5,231 nucleotides of DNA from Clostridia bacterium (GCA_017559885.1 JAFYQN010000104.1:1-5231), one strand, 5' to 3'; counted from the first letter of the stretch, positions 1 through 5,013 are shown. Numbers and translations are program-made. Notes: generated from the sequence alone by a model not told the origin.

Positions 1-2
1 AA

Positions 3-365
3 TATGATATAATAAAATTAGCGCGTGAATATTTGCGGTCTCCCGAGGGCAAAAAAGATAAACGACGATATCTAAGACATCGTCCGTCGTATGTGAAAGA
101 TCAAGTAGAAGCGGTTTATGAAATGGCCAAAGATTTGATAGGCAAGGTTTTTGACCCAAGTGGTGTAGAACTTTCTTGGGATCCGACTAAGCCAAGAAAC
201 GGTCAGTGGGATATGGGGCATATACCTGGACAAAGATATGCGGTTGTGCATGCTAAGTATGTTTTGGGTATGATGACTACCGAGGAGTTTTTGCAGTGGT
301 ATAGAGACCCTAAAAATTATAGACCGGAACTGCCCAGTACAAATAGAGGACACAAACATGAATGA
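3..365 (+). CDS. GH-E family nuclease toxin domain, C-terminal part of a protein cut by the window edge
   Basis: The frame is open from base 3 with no stop before the left edge, so this is probably the 3' end of a longer gene. A TTG at 33 would give 110 residues but has no Shine-Dalgarno sequence. The C-terminal ~55 residues carry the hallmarks of the GH-E branch of HNH/endonuclease VII-fold toxins: WDMGH-PG, then EEFL-WY-DP-NYRPELP, then NRGHKHE at the end. In this family the conserved Gly-His and Glu are thought to form the nuclease active site, so the predicted role is cutting nucleic acid in a competitor or in the lysogen. GH-E domains usually sit at the C-terminus of polymorphic toxins whose N-terminus handles delivery. 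Here the neighbours suggest a phage tail or other structural carrier, but that part is not visible. An immunity gene follows 18 bases downstream. The family call is from motif recognition. Confidence 0.78.
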   Translation, partial: YDIIKLAREYLRSPEGKKDKRRYLRHRPSYVKDQVEAVYEMAKDLIGKVFDPSGVELSWDPTKPRNGQWDMGHIPGQRYAVVHAKYVLGMMTTEEFLQWYRDPKNYRPELPSTNRGHKHE

Positions 366-383
366 ATAGAAAGGTGAGTTAAT

Positions 384-815
384 ATGCTTGGAAAAAAGAA
401 AGCAAAAAAACTAACATTGGATGAAATGCCTGTATTAAAAAAGGCGATAGAAATTTTAGATAAACGTGAAGACAGGTTGAATTTAGGCGCTTGTATGGTG
501 TCAAATAATATTTTAACAGGCGCAGGTCAATTAAGATGGTGTTACAGGCATGAACCCTATCGTGGCTCTGATGTCGATAACGGATGGGAATTTTTATCGG
601 ATATTGATACTAAAAAATTTTTGAACGTTGCGGAAAATTGGTCAATTATTTCGTTTGATCAGATGGCTGTTATAGAACCTTGCGTTGTAAAAATTTTCGA
701 TTTTCCTCCCGGTACTGATTTAGTTGTTATTGACGATGGAGATAATAGATATTTTGCCGATTCAGAAACATTTGCGCCGGTATTAAGATATTGTCCTGAT
801 GAAGAGGATGAATAA
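384..815 (+). CDS. DUF2185 / Imm33-like immunity protein
   Basis: This 143-residue soluble acidic protein starts at ATG 384 behind an AAAGGTGAG ribosome binding site. It has no signal peptide or membrane segment. A lysine-rich N-terminus (residues 3-9) and a short helix lead into a DUF2185-like core: LGACMVSN at 34-41, W-YR-EP at 52-58, NGWEFLSD at 66-73, a PDN-like N-W-I stretch near 85-88, a conserved proline at 99 and PPGTDL at 108-113. It ends in an acidic tail (PDEEDE). DUF2185 proteins are recognised as immunity proteins of polymorphic toxin systems. The position directly after the GH-E toxin, on the same strand, implies that it binds and neutralises that nuclease in the cytoplasm. The pairing is inferred from gene order. 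An unrelated phage protein with this fold is possible but less likely. Confidence 0.72.
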   Translation: MLGKKKAKKLTLDEMPVLKKAIEILDKREDRLNLGACMVSNNILTGAGQLRWCYRHEPYRGSDVDNGWEFLSDIDTKKFLNVAENWSIISFDQMAVIEPCVVKIFDFPPGTDLVVIDDGDNRYFADSETFAPVLRYCPDEEDE

Positions 816-842
816 TAATTTTATAGTAAATATATGCGAAGT

Positions 843-875
843 ATAGCAGACTCGAAAGGGTCTGCTATTTATTTT
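843..875 (+). terminator. Rho-independent terminator after the immunity gene
   Basis: An 11-bp stem (843-853 with 858-868, one T-G wobble) is closed by a GAAA tetraloop at 854-857 and followed by TTATTTT. It begins 27 bases after the immunity stop codon. It would end the toxin/immunity transcript, at least partly, before the tail-fibre gene. Confidence 0.8.
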
Positions 876-885
876 AAAAAACATT

Positions 886-923
886 AGTCGGATGCAAAAG
901 TTACTTTGCATCCGACTGTTTAT
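886..923 (+). terminator. Second hairpin before the tail-fibre gene (terminator or 5'-UTR stem)
   Basis: A perfect 13-bp stem (886-898 with 905-917) has a 6-base loop and is followed by GTTTATT. The short, interrupted T-run makes it a weaker terminator than the hairpin before it. Its 3' arm ends 7 bases before the AAGGAGG ribosome binding site of the next gene, so it could equally protect or structure the 5' end of the tail-fibre mRNA. Confidence 0.6.
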
Positions 924-938
924 TAAGGAGGTAATTTT

Positions 939-2477
939 GTGGCAATAAAAGTCATTGAATATAATGTTAATTTAAATGGTATTACACCTGCGAGCGAACA
1001 GTTTGCCGGCACACAGGGCGACCATAAGGCGACAAAGATGAACTTTACAATATCTGATGAGTTGTACAGTCAAATTTGTAATATGAAAACCGACACAAAG
1101 GTTATGTATCGTTTTGATTTATATGACGGCGAAGGTGGCTTATGGCAGAGTGAACCAAAAGAATTTGATACTAATAATTTAGAGTTTGAACTCGAAGAGC
1201 GACATACGCGTTACGGCGGTAATATTTCTGTGTATTTGGTAATAACCGCGTTAACAAAAGAAAATGAAACCGAATTAGAGCTATATAACTTTCCGGCGCG
1301 ATTGCGACTTAATAATAGACCCGAGGGTGTAACTCAACAGGGCGAAAGTTATGAAAGTGTGACTTCTCTTGCTTCGGCGGCAAAAAATAGCGCCATAGCG
1401 GCAGAAAATTCAAAAATACAACTTCAACAATTGGCTAAACAACTCGAAGAAAAATTAGAAAACGGTGATTTTGATGGAGAGGATGGTATTTCGGTAACGC
1501 ATAGTTGGAATGGCACCGTTCTAACGGTAACATCGGCAAGCGGTACTTTTTCCGCTGACCTTAAAGGTGAAAAGGGAGATCCCGGTAACGACGGTAAAGA
1601 TGCTGTCATAGAACAAAGTTTTAACCCGGAAAGTCAAAATGCTCAAAGTGGCAAGGCGGTAGCGCAAGGTATAGATGACGCAACCAAAAACAAGATAGAT
1701 AAAATACCATCAAAACAAAGAGAAACATTAGACGGAAAAAACGGTCAAATTGGTCTTTATGCAACTAACGATTATGGTGAAGGTAATCCTTTTCTCGCTC
1801 AGTTGCACTATAATTGGGAACCGTACACTATACCTTTTAGACTTGCAAGCGGTCAAATTCACGTGGGGTTAAGCGGTTACGACGAGATAGAGGGAACAGG
1901 TAAGATTTTTCAGGATTCAGCCGTGCCGAAATCATATCTTGCTATGATTCGACAGGTGCTTGAAAACAGTATAAGTACTACAAAAACAACTGCCGAAACC
2001 GCAAATACAAAAGCAAACACTGCAAAATCGGTTGCCGACACTGCGAAGTCAGCCGCAAATATTGCTAAGTCAACTGCCGACACTGCGTTGACAGAGGCAA
2101 ACAGCAAAAAAATAACGTCTTCTTATACAAGTGCAAAAACAACGCTTGATTTTAATTCGGTTTATATTTTATGGTCTAATAGCGGCAACGTGGATATTGA
2201 GTTATATAACGATTCTACAAATACAAGGGTTGCCGATACCGCAGGTGAAACTTTAGCGACAGCAAAGGTTTGCGTATTGTTCTTGCCTGAAAGCAGTAGC
2301 GAAATAACAAGCGACGGTTCTTCAAGGATTGTGGGTAAAAGATGTTTGTATTTTGGTGTTACGGGTACGCCATCGTTTTTAAATACAAACGTAGTAAGCA
2401 AGCAATTTGTGGTTAATAGCGGCAATTTGTATTTTATACCTGCGACGGCGGTAAGTGTATTTAAAATAGCGTTGTAA
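939..2477 (+). CDS. Phage baseplate upper protein / tail fibre, modular
   Basis: The 512-residue structural protein starts at GTG 939, six bases after a perfect TAAGGAGGT site. Residues 1 to about 130 look like a BppU-type (DUF2479) N-terminal beta-sandwich, which attaches fibres to the baseplate in Gram-positive siphophages. A coiled coil follows (about 141-176), then a DFDGEDG turn (177-183), a small beta segment, and a short collagen-like stretch, GEKGDPGNDGKDA (210-222). The NAQSGKAVA motif (234-242) is common in Firmicutes phage tail fibres. Residues 351-385 form five alanine-rich heptads, pattern xA-D/N/E-T-A-x-S/T, predicted to be a trimeric coiled coil. The C-terminal ~115 residues are rich in Ser, Thr and Val and probably form the receptor-binding tip. 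No enzymatic motif is seen. The N-terminal family and tail role are fairly secure; the host receptor cannot be deduced. Confidence 0.82.
   Translation: MAIKVIEYNVNLNGITPASEQFAGTQGDHKATKMNFTISDELYSQICNMKTDTKVMYRFDLYDGEGGLWQSEPKEFDTNNLEFELEERHTRYGGNISVYLVITALTKENETELELYNFPARLRLNNRPEGVTQQGESYESVTSLASAAKNSAIAAENSKIQLQQLAKQLEEKLENGDFDGEDGISVTHSWNGTVLTVTSASGTFSADLKGEKGDPGNDGKDAVIEQSFNPESQNAQSGKAVAQGIDDATKNKIDKIPSKQRETLDGKNGQIGLYATNDYGEGNPFLAQLHYNWEPYTIPFRLASGQIHVGLSGYDEIEGTGKIFQDSAVPKSYLAMIRQVLENSISTTKTTAETANTKANTAKSVADTAKSAANIAKSTADTALTEANSKKITSSYTSAKTTLDFNSVYILWSNSGNVDIELYNDSTNTRVADTAGETLATAKVCVLFLPESSSEITSDGSSRIVGKRCLYFGVTGTPSFLNTNVVSKQFVVNSGNLYFIPATAVSVFKIAL
1989..2093 (+). repeat. 21-bp period coding repeat (alanine heptads) in the tail fibre
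   Basis: Five consecutive 7-codon units encode TAETANT, KANTAKS, VADTAKS, AANIAKS and TADTALT. Alanine is at positions 2 and 5 of each unit, and Ser or Thr is at position 7. At DNA level the string GCCGACACTGCG occurs twice. Such repeats can gain or lose units by slippage, changing fibre length in 21-bp steps. Confidence 0.8.
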
Positions 2478-2483
2478 GGGGGT
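2475..2483 (+). promoter_or_regulatory. Ribosome binding site deciding the start of the small membrane protein
   Basis: TAAGGGGGT differs from the ideal TAAGGAGGT by one base that can wobble-pair. It overlaps the stop codon of the tail-fibre gene. The GTG at 2485 is only one base beyond it, whereas the TTG at 2491 is seven bases away. The downstream endolysin gene uses the same seven-base spacing from its AAGGGGG site, so TTG 2491 is the better start. Confidence 0.7.
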
Positions 2484-2490
2484 TGTGAAA

Positions 2491-2772
2491 TTGAATTTAA
2501 CAACAATAGTTACTATTATAGGTGAAATCGGTGTGCTTGGGGGAGTATTGTTACCTATTGTGATAACGGTTAAAAAGATATCTGACGGCACAAAATGTCA
2601 GCTGCGTAGTGAGATGCTGCGAATTTATTATCATAATCACGCATCAGAAAGAATAAGACAATATGAATATGAAAACTTTGTGTTTTTATATGAGGCGTAT
2701 AAAGCGTTGGGCGGCAACTCTTTTATAGATAAAATTTATAAAGAAGTTCAAAGTTGGGAAATAATCACATAA
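2491..2772 (+). CDS. Small one-pass membrane protein of the phage tail/lysis junction, function unknown
   Basis: The protein has 93 residues from TTG 2491 (95 from GTG 2485; see the binding-site entry for the choice). It begins with one hydrophobic segment (about residues 3-26, rich in I, V, L and G) followed by KKISDG. The soluble tail (about 35-93) contains LRSEMLRIYY, a charged HNHASERIRQYEYEN stretch, LYEAYKALGGNSFID and IYKEVQSWEI. Small proteins of this layout, with an RIYY stretch and an AYKALGGN motif, are familiar between the tail-fibre and endolysin genes of Firmicutes phages, but no function is established that I can name. A holin-like or lysis-regulating role is possible because of the membrane segment and position. 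The r1t-type holin further on is the stronger holin candidate. It is coupled closely to the tail-fibre gene and lies 20 bases before the endolysin. Confidence 0.72.
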   Translation: MNLTTIVTIIGEIGVLGGVLLPIVITVKKISDGTKCQLRSEMLRIYYHNHASERIRQYEYENFVFLYEAYKALGGNSFIDKIYKEVQSWEIIT

Positions 2773-2792
2773 CTTAAAAGGGGGCTTAAATT

Positions 2793-3491
2793 ATGGTTAT
2801 TATTAAAAAATTGGTTGATGAAAGCAAGTATACAATAAAGTGTCCGTATAAAATGACAGCTACAAGAATAGTTATTCACGAAACGGCAAACGATGCGTCA
2901 GCGCAAAATGAAGTTTCGTATATGCAAAATAACAATCTTGAAAAATCATTTCATTTTGCGGTGGATGATAAAGACATTATACAGTGCATACCGATTGACC
3001 GTAATGCATGGCACGCAGGCGACGGCAACGGTAAGGGCAACCGCGAAGGTATTGCTGTTGAGATATGTTATTCAAAATCAGGCGGTGAGCGTTGGCGCAA
3101 ATCGGTTGAAAACGGCGCCAAACTGACTGCGCAACTTTTAAAAGAGCAAGGTTGGGGGATTGAAAAAATAACCAAACATCAAGACTACAGTGGTAAATAC
3201 TGTCCGCATAGAATACTTGGTGAATTTGATTGGAAAAATTTTATTTTACTAGTTGAAAAGTATATGAAAGAGGTATGTAACGTGGAAATTCAAGTGTTAA
3301 AAAAAGGTTCAAAAGGCAATGTAGCAAAGGCATTGCAAATTTTGCTTAACGGATATGGTTTTTCACTGGTTGCTGACGGTGTTTTTGGCAGTAAAACCGA
3401 AACGATGGTAAAACAATACCAAAAATCAGTAAGCATAGGCGCTGACGGAATAGTCGGTGAAAAAACTTGGAGTAAATTGCTTGGTAATTAG
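2793..3491 (+). CDS. Phage endolysin: N-acetylmuramoyl-L-alanine amidase (Amidase_2) with peptidoglycan-binding domain
   Basis: This 232-residue enzyme is predicted to cleave the bond between N-acetylmuramic acid and L-alanine in peptidoglycan at the end of the lytic cycle. The catalytic domain spans about 20-155. The zinc ligands are recognisable as H29 (VIHETAN), H129 (KHQDYSG) and C137 (YCPHR), with K135 and E90 as likely catalytic residues. The eight-residue spacing H129-C137, with the lysine two residues before the cysteine, is that of T7 lysozyme-type amidases. HAGDG at 74-78 is also typical. Residues about 163-232 form a PG_binding_1 domain (LKKGSKGN, ALQILLNGYGF, ADGVFGSKTE, Q-YQKS, ADGIVGEKTW). 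There is no signal peptide, so export to the wall requires a holin, and one is encoded immediately downstream. The start is ATG 2793 behind AAGGGGG. The family call is very secure. Confidence 0.96.
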   Translation: MVIIKKLVDESKYTIKCPYKMTATRIVIHETANDASAQNEVSYMQNNNLEKSFHFAVDDKDIIQCIPIDRNAWHAGDGNGKGNREGIAVEICYSKSGGERWRKSVENGAKLTAQLLKEQGWGIEKITKHQDYSGKYCPHRILGEFDWKNFILLVEKYMKEVCNVEIQVLKKGSKGNVAKALQILLNGYGFSLVADGVFGSKTETMVKQYQKSVSIGADGIVGEKTWSKLLGN

Positions 3492-3502
3492 GGAGATATA
3501 TT

Positions 3503-3700
3503 ATGAGAGAAAAAATACTTGATTGGTTAAAGGTGGTTGCAGTAAAGGTGATAAAAACTATGGCCGAAACTGCGCTTGCCGTGATTGGTACCAATACAAT
3601 CGGTATAACCGACGTGAATTGGGTAGGATTGCTTAGCGCGTGCGCGCTTAGCGGCGTGGTAACAATTCTTTTTAATATTAAGAGTTTGCCCGAAAATTAA
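3503..3700 (+). CDS. Phage holin, r1t type
   Basis: The small membrane protein of 65 residues starts at ATG 3503 behind AGGGAGA, which begins right at the endolysin stop codon, so the two genes are probably translated from one mRNA. It has a basic amphipathic start (WLKVVAVKVIKT, 8-19), a first hydrophobic segment about 20-35 (TALAVIGTN), the turn TDVNW (36-40) and a second segment about 41-58 (LLSACALSGVVTIL). It ends in a short SLPEN tail. The W-K-A...TALA-IGT...DVNW...LSA-ALSG pattern is that of the holin family named after lactococcal phage r1t. Holins build up in the inner membrane and open holes at a set time, releasing the endolysin to the cell wall. Here the holin follows the endolysin, the reverse of the usual order. 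Confidence 0.88.
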   Translation: MREKILDWLKVVAVKVIKTMAETALAVIGTNTIGITDVNWVGLLSACALSGVVTILFNIKSLPEN

Positions 3701-3720
3701 AATTAAATTTTGATAATCGT

Positions 3721-3768
3721 CATAAAAACACCTCGAAGCGGCGTAAAATACTATGGGGTGTTTTTATG
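3721..3768 (+). terminator. Hairpin ending the phage late region and covering the tspO start codon
   Basis: Bases 3721-3734 pair with 3755-3768 over 14 bp (one T-G wobble), around a 20-base loop. The GC core (CACCTC with GGGGTG) is flanked by an A-run and a T-run, as in a bidirectional intrinsic terminator. It lies 20 bases after the holin stop codon. The 3' arm contains both the only Shine-Dalgarno-like sequence (GGGGTG, 3755-3760) and the ATG (3766-3768) of tspO. The folded RNA would therefore hide the tspO start in any read-through transcript. Confidence 0.75.
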
Positions 3769-4236
3769 GTTTTAAAACTTGATTTTAAAAAACTGATAAT
3801 AAGTCTTGCAATACCATTGCTAGTGGGTGGGTTTTCGGCACTTATAACAAGCGATAATATGGATATTTATTCCAAAATAGTAAAACCACCATTATCACCG
3901 CCTGCTTTACTTTTTCCAATTGTTTGGACAGCGCTATACACTCTTATGGGCATATCGTTTTATTTGGTTTTAAGCAGTAGTGATGGGCGCAAAAATACAG
4001 CGATAAATTTATTTTTTGTACAACTTTTTTTAAATTTTATATGGTCGCCTATATTTTTTAATAATCGGTGGTTTTTAGTATCACTTATAGTGTTAGTTTT
4101 TTTGTGGATTGTCACATTTTTGATGATTATAGTTTTTTATAAAACATTAAGATTAGCAGGACTTTTACAAATACCGTATATTATATGGCTTACTTTTGCA
4201 ATGTATTTAAATTTTGCAATTTATTTATTAAACTGA
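3766..4236 (+). CDS. tspO: TspO/MBR family tryptophan-rich sensory membrane protein
   Basis: The 156-residue integral membrane protein has five hydrophobic segments (about 10-28, 46-69, 79-98, 103-124 and 130-154), the standard length and layout of bacterial TspO. Family motifs are clear: KPPLSPPALLFPIVWTALY (40-58) with MG at 61-62, Q-LNF-WSP-FF (86-98), R-AGLLQIPYIIW (129-141) and FAMYLNFAIYLLN at the end. The family binds porphyrins and related ligands and is linked to tetrapyrrole handling and stress signalling. The role in this organism cannot be deduced. The start ATG is inside the hairpin at 3721-3768 and its ribosome binding site is weak. I found no convincing promoter between the holin and this gene. 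It is probably host DNA beside the prophage, although phage cargo cannot be excluded. Confidence 0.9.
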   Translation: MVLKLDFKKLIISLAIPLLVGGFSALITSDNMDIYSKIVKPPLSPPALLFPIVWTALYTLMGISFYLVLSSSDGRKNTAINLFFVQLFLNFIWSPIFFNNRWFLVSLIVLVFLWIVTFLMIIVFYKTLRLAGLLQIPYIIWLTFAMYLNFAIYLLN

Positions 4237-4237
4237 C

Positions 4238-4278
4238 AAACGGCAGTAATTCAAAAGACGAATTACTGCCGTTTTTTT
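4238..4278. terminator. Strong terminator between convergent tspO and mscL
   Basis: A perfect 15-bp stem (4238-4252 with 4260-4274) with a 7-base loop starts directly after the tspO stop codon. On the + strand it runs into seven T residues (4272-4278), a classical intrinsic terminator for tspO. On the - strand it lies 15 bases beyond the mscL stop but has only TTT followed by a mixed tract, so termination of mscL may be weaker. Confidence 0.9.
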
Positions 4279-4288
4279 GTTTTATGTA

Positions 4289-4774
4289 TTATTCTTTAAG
4301 TTCTGATGTACAGTGTGAGCAACGTGTAGCGTCCACATCGATTTCGCTTTTGCAGAAAGGACAAATCTTTGTAGTGATGACTTCGGTGATTTCTTCCGAA
4401 CATTTTTTTCCAAACTTATGTAGATTGTTAAGAAACTTTATGAACAAGAAAATAACAAATGCCATAATTACAAAGTTAAGCACAGCGGTAATAAAAGAAC
4501 CATATGCAAACACAGAAATACCGGCATCTCTTACTTCGGTAAGGGTCATGGCCGCAGCCATTTCTTTGGTGATTTCGCCTGCACCTTTTAGCACGATGAA
4601 TTTATCTGCAAAGTTTACGCCGCCGGTAACAAGACCTATAAGCGGCATAATAAGGTCATCGACCAAGGATTTTACAATTGTTTGAAAAGCGCCGCCTATA
4701 ATAACGCCGACTGCTAAGTCAATAACGTTGCCGCGAAGGGCAAACTCTTTAAATTCTTTGAAAAACTTTTTCAT
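4289..4774 (-). CDS. mscL: Large-conductance mechanosensitive channel MscL with C-terminal zinc ribbon
   Basis: This is a 161-residue homopentameric membrane channel that opens under membrane tension to release solutes on hypo-osmotic shock. The MscL signature is clear: N-terminal amphipathic helix FFKEFKEFALRGNVIDLAVG (4-23), TM1 about 17-47 with VIIGGAF and the LIMPLIG exit, an extracellular loop 48-90 with INFADKFI-like VNFADKFI (53-60), then YGSFITAVLNF and TM2 (91-115). After a cytoplasmic helix (about 118-136) comes an added zinc ribbon, CPFC at 138-141 and CSHC at 152-155, ending in TSELKE. Classical MscL proteins of about 130-140 residues lack this ribbon. The start at 4774 is chosen because GAGGTG lies four bases upstream. 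An in-frame ATG at 4784-4786 overlaps that binding site, and longer N-terminal extensions lack family similarity. It is transcribed from its own promoter, divergent from the spo0A-like gene. Confidence 0.95.
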   Translation of the reverse strand: MKKFFKEFKEFALRGNVIDLAVGVIIGGAFQTIVKSLVDDLIMPLIGLVTGGVNFADKFIVLKGAGEITKEMAAAMTLTEVRDAGISVFAYGSFITAVLNFVIMAFVIFLFIKFLNNLHKFGKKCSEEITEVITTKICPFCKSEIDVDATRCSHCTSELKE

Positions 4775-4778
4775 AAGA

Positions 4779-4784
4779 CACCTC
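4779..4784 (-). promoter_or_regulatory. Ribosome binding site of mscL
   Basis: On the minus strand this reads GAGGTG, followed by TCTT and the ATG at 4774. It fixes the mscL start and argues against the upstream in-frame ATG at 4786, which overlaps it. Confidence 0.75.
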
Positions 4785-4808
4785 ATAAAATTATTTTTTG
4801 CATTTTTT

Positions 4809-4836
4809 ATTATATCATAAAGTAAAGTTTTAGCAA
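4809..4836 (-). promoter_or_regulatory. Sigma-A type promoter of mscL
   Basis: On the minus strand a perfect -10 TATAAT (4809-4814) is preceded by TGA, giving an extended -10 (TGaTATAAT). A -35 of TTGCTA (4831-4836, four of six consensus bases) lies 16 bp further upstream. Transcription would start near 4802, leaving a leader of about 28 bases before the mscL ATG. Confidence 0.75.
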
Positions 4837-4902
4837 GAAAATTTTGCTTTTTACATTTAAAAAAATGATTAGCAAATAAAGAAATAACATTTTTTGTAAA
4901 TA

Positions 4903-4953
4903 TTTGTCGTTTTACGCGACCGAAAGTATAAAACAAAACGACTAAAAACGACT
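4903..4953. promoter_or_regulatory. Operator-like cluster of three GTCGTTTT motifs upstream of the spo0A-like gene
   Basis: One copy on the + strand reads TTTGTCGTTTT (4903-4913). Two copies on the - strand appear as AAAACGACT at 4935-4943 and 4945-4953, exactly 10 bp apart, about one helical turn. The GTCG core resembles the Spo0A-binding box (TGTCGAA), but the following AA is replaced by TT. The cluster lies just upstream of the probable -10 element at 4975-4980, where a regulator could act on it. Autoregulation by Spo0A is an inference; another regulator is possible. Confidence 0.45.
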
Positions 4954-4971
4954 TATTTTGCAGGAAAAATA

Positions 4972-4980
4972 TGGTAAAAT
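4972..4980 (+). promoter_or_regulatory. Probable extended -10 promoter of the spo0A-like gene
   Basis: TGGTAAAAT fits an extended -10 element (TGnTAtAAT with one mismatch). No good -35 hexamer is found 16-18 bp upstream. That region is instead occupied by the AAAACGACT repeat at 4945-4953, which would fit an activator-dependent promoter. A GCAGGAAAA string at 4960-4968 resembles a sigma-H -35, but no GAAT-type -10 is at the right distance. Confidence 0.5.
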
Positions 4981-5013
4981 TCTGCCATAAAGTTTTGAAA
5001 GGAGTTGTTTTAT

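Larger units (their letters stand above)
1..3700 (+). mobile_element. Right-hand (late gene) end of a prophage
   Basis: Consecutive same-strand genes for a baseplate/tail-fibre protein, a small membrane protein, an amidase endolysin and an r1t-type holin form the end of a Siphoviridae-like late region of a Firmicutes phage. A toxin/immunity pair lies just upstream of them. No integrase, capsid or terminase gene is in the window, so the left part lies outside it. The right boundary is inferred from the change to ordinary bacterial genes (tspO, mscL, spo0A-like) and from the hairpin at 3721-3768. The exact attachment site cannot be fixed because the other end is not visible. Whether the phage is active is unknown. 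Confidence 0.8.

Noticed and set aside
5..13. Perfect extended -10-like sequence TGATATAAT at the left edge, a possible promoter for the toxin
   Set aside because: It lies within an open coding frame of AT-rich DNA, only nine bases from the edge, with no -35 visible, and the frame continues through it without a stop. Chance occurrence is likely.
33..365. Toxin ORF as a complete 110-residue gene starting at TTG 33
   Set aside because: There is no ribosome binding site before 33 and the frame remains open to the window edge, so a truncated longer gene fits better.
1424..2591. Several minus-strand frames opposite the tail-fibre gene, including a low-complexity one rich in FAVSA repeats (1910-2107)
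   Set aside because: They are mirror images of the alanine heptads and other coding sequence of the fibre gene, with no independent start signals.
3753..3782. Mini-ORF (ATG at 3753, nine codons) overlapping the tspO start out of frame, a possible leader peptide
   Set aside because: There is no ribosome binding site in front of it and its ATG lies in the hairpin loop. Too short to support.
4185..4685. 166-residue + strand frame opposite mscL
   Set aside because: It overlaps the tspO 3' end, the terminator and most of mscL on the other strand. It is an antisense shadow without its own ribosome binding site.
4831..4848. Short inverted repeat AGCAAGA / TTTTGCT upstream of mscL
   Set aside because: The stem is only seven weak pairs with a three- to four-base loop. 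It overlaps the -35 element and is expected by chance in AT-rich DNA.
4775..4936. N-terminal extension of mscL on the minus strand, giving 215 residues
   Set aside because: The extension runs through the TATAAT promoter and the GAGGTG binding site, is not MscL-like, and the start at 4774 gives a standard MscL N-terminus.
4960..4984. Sigma-H promoter for the spo0A-like gene
   Set aside because: GCAGGAAAA resembles a sigma-H -35, but no GAAT-type -10 occurs at the required distance. The extended -10 at 4972-4980 is better.
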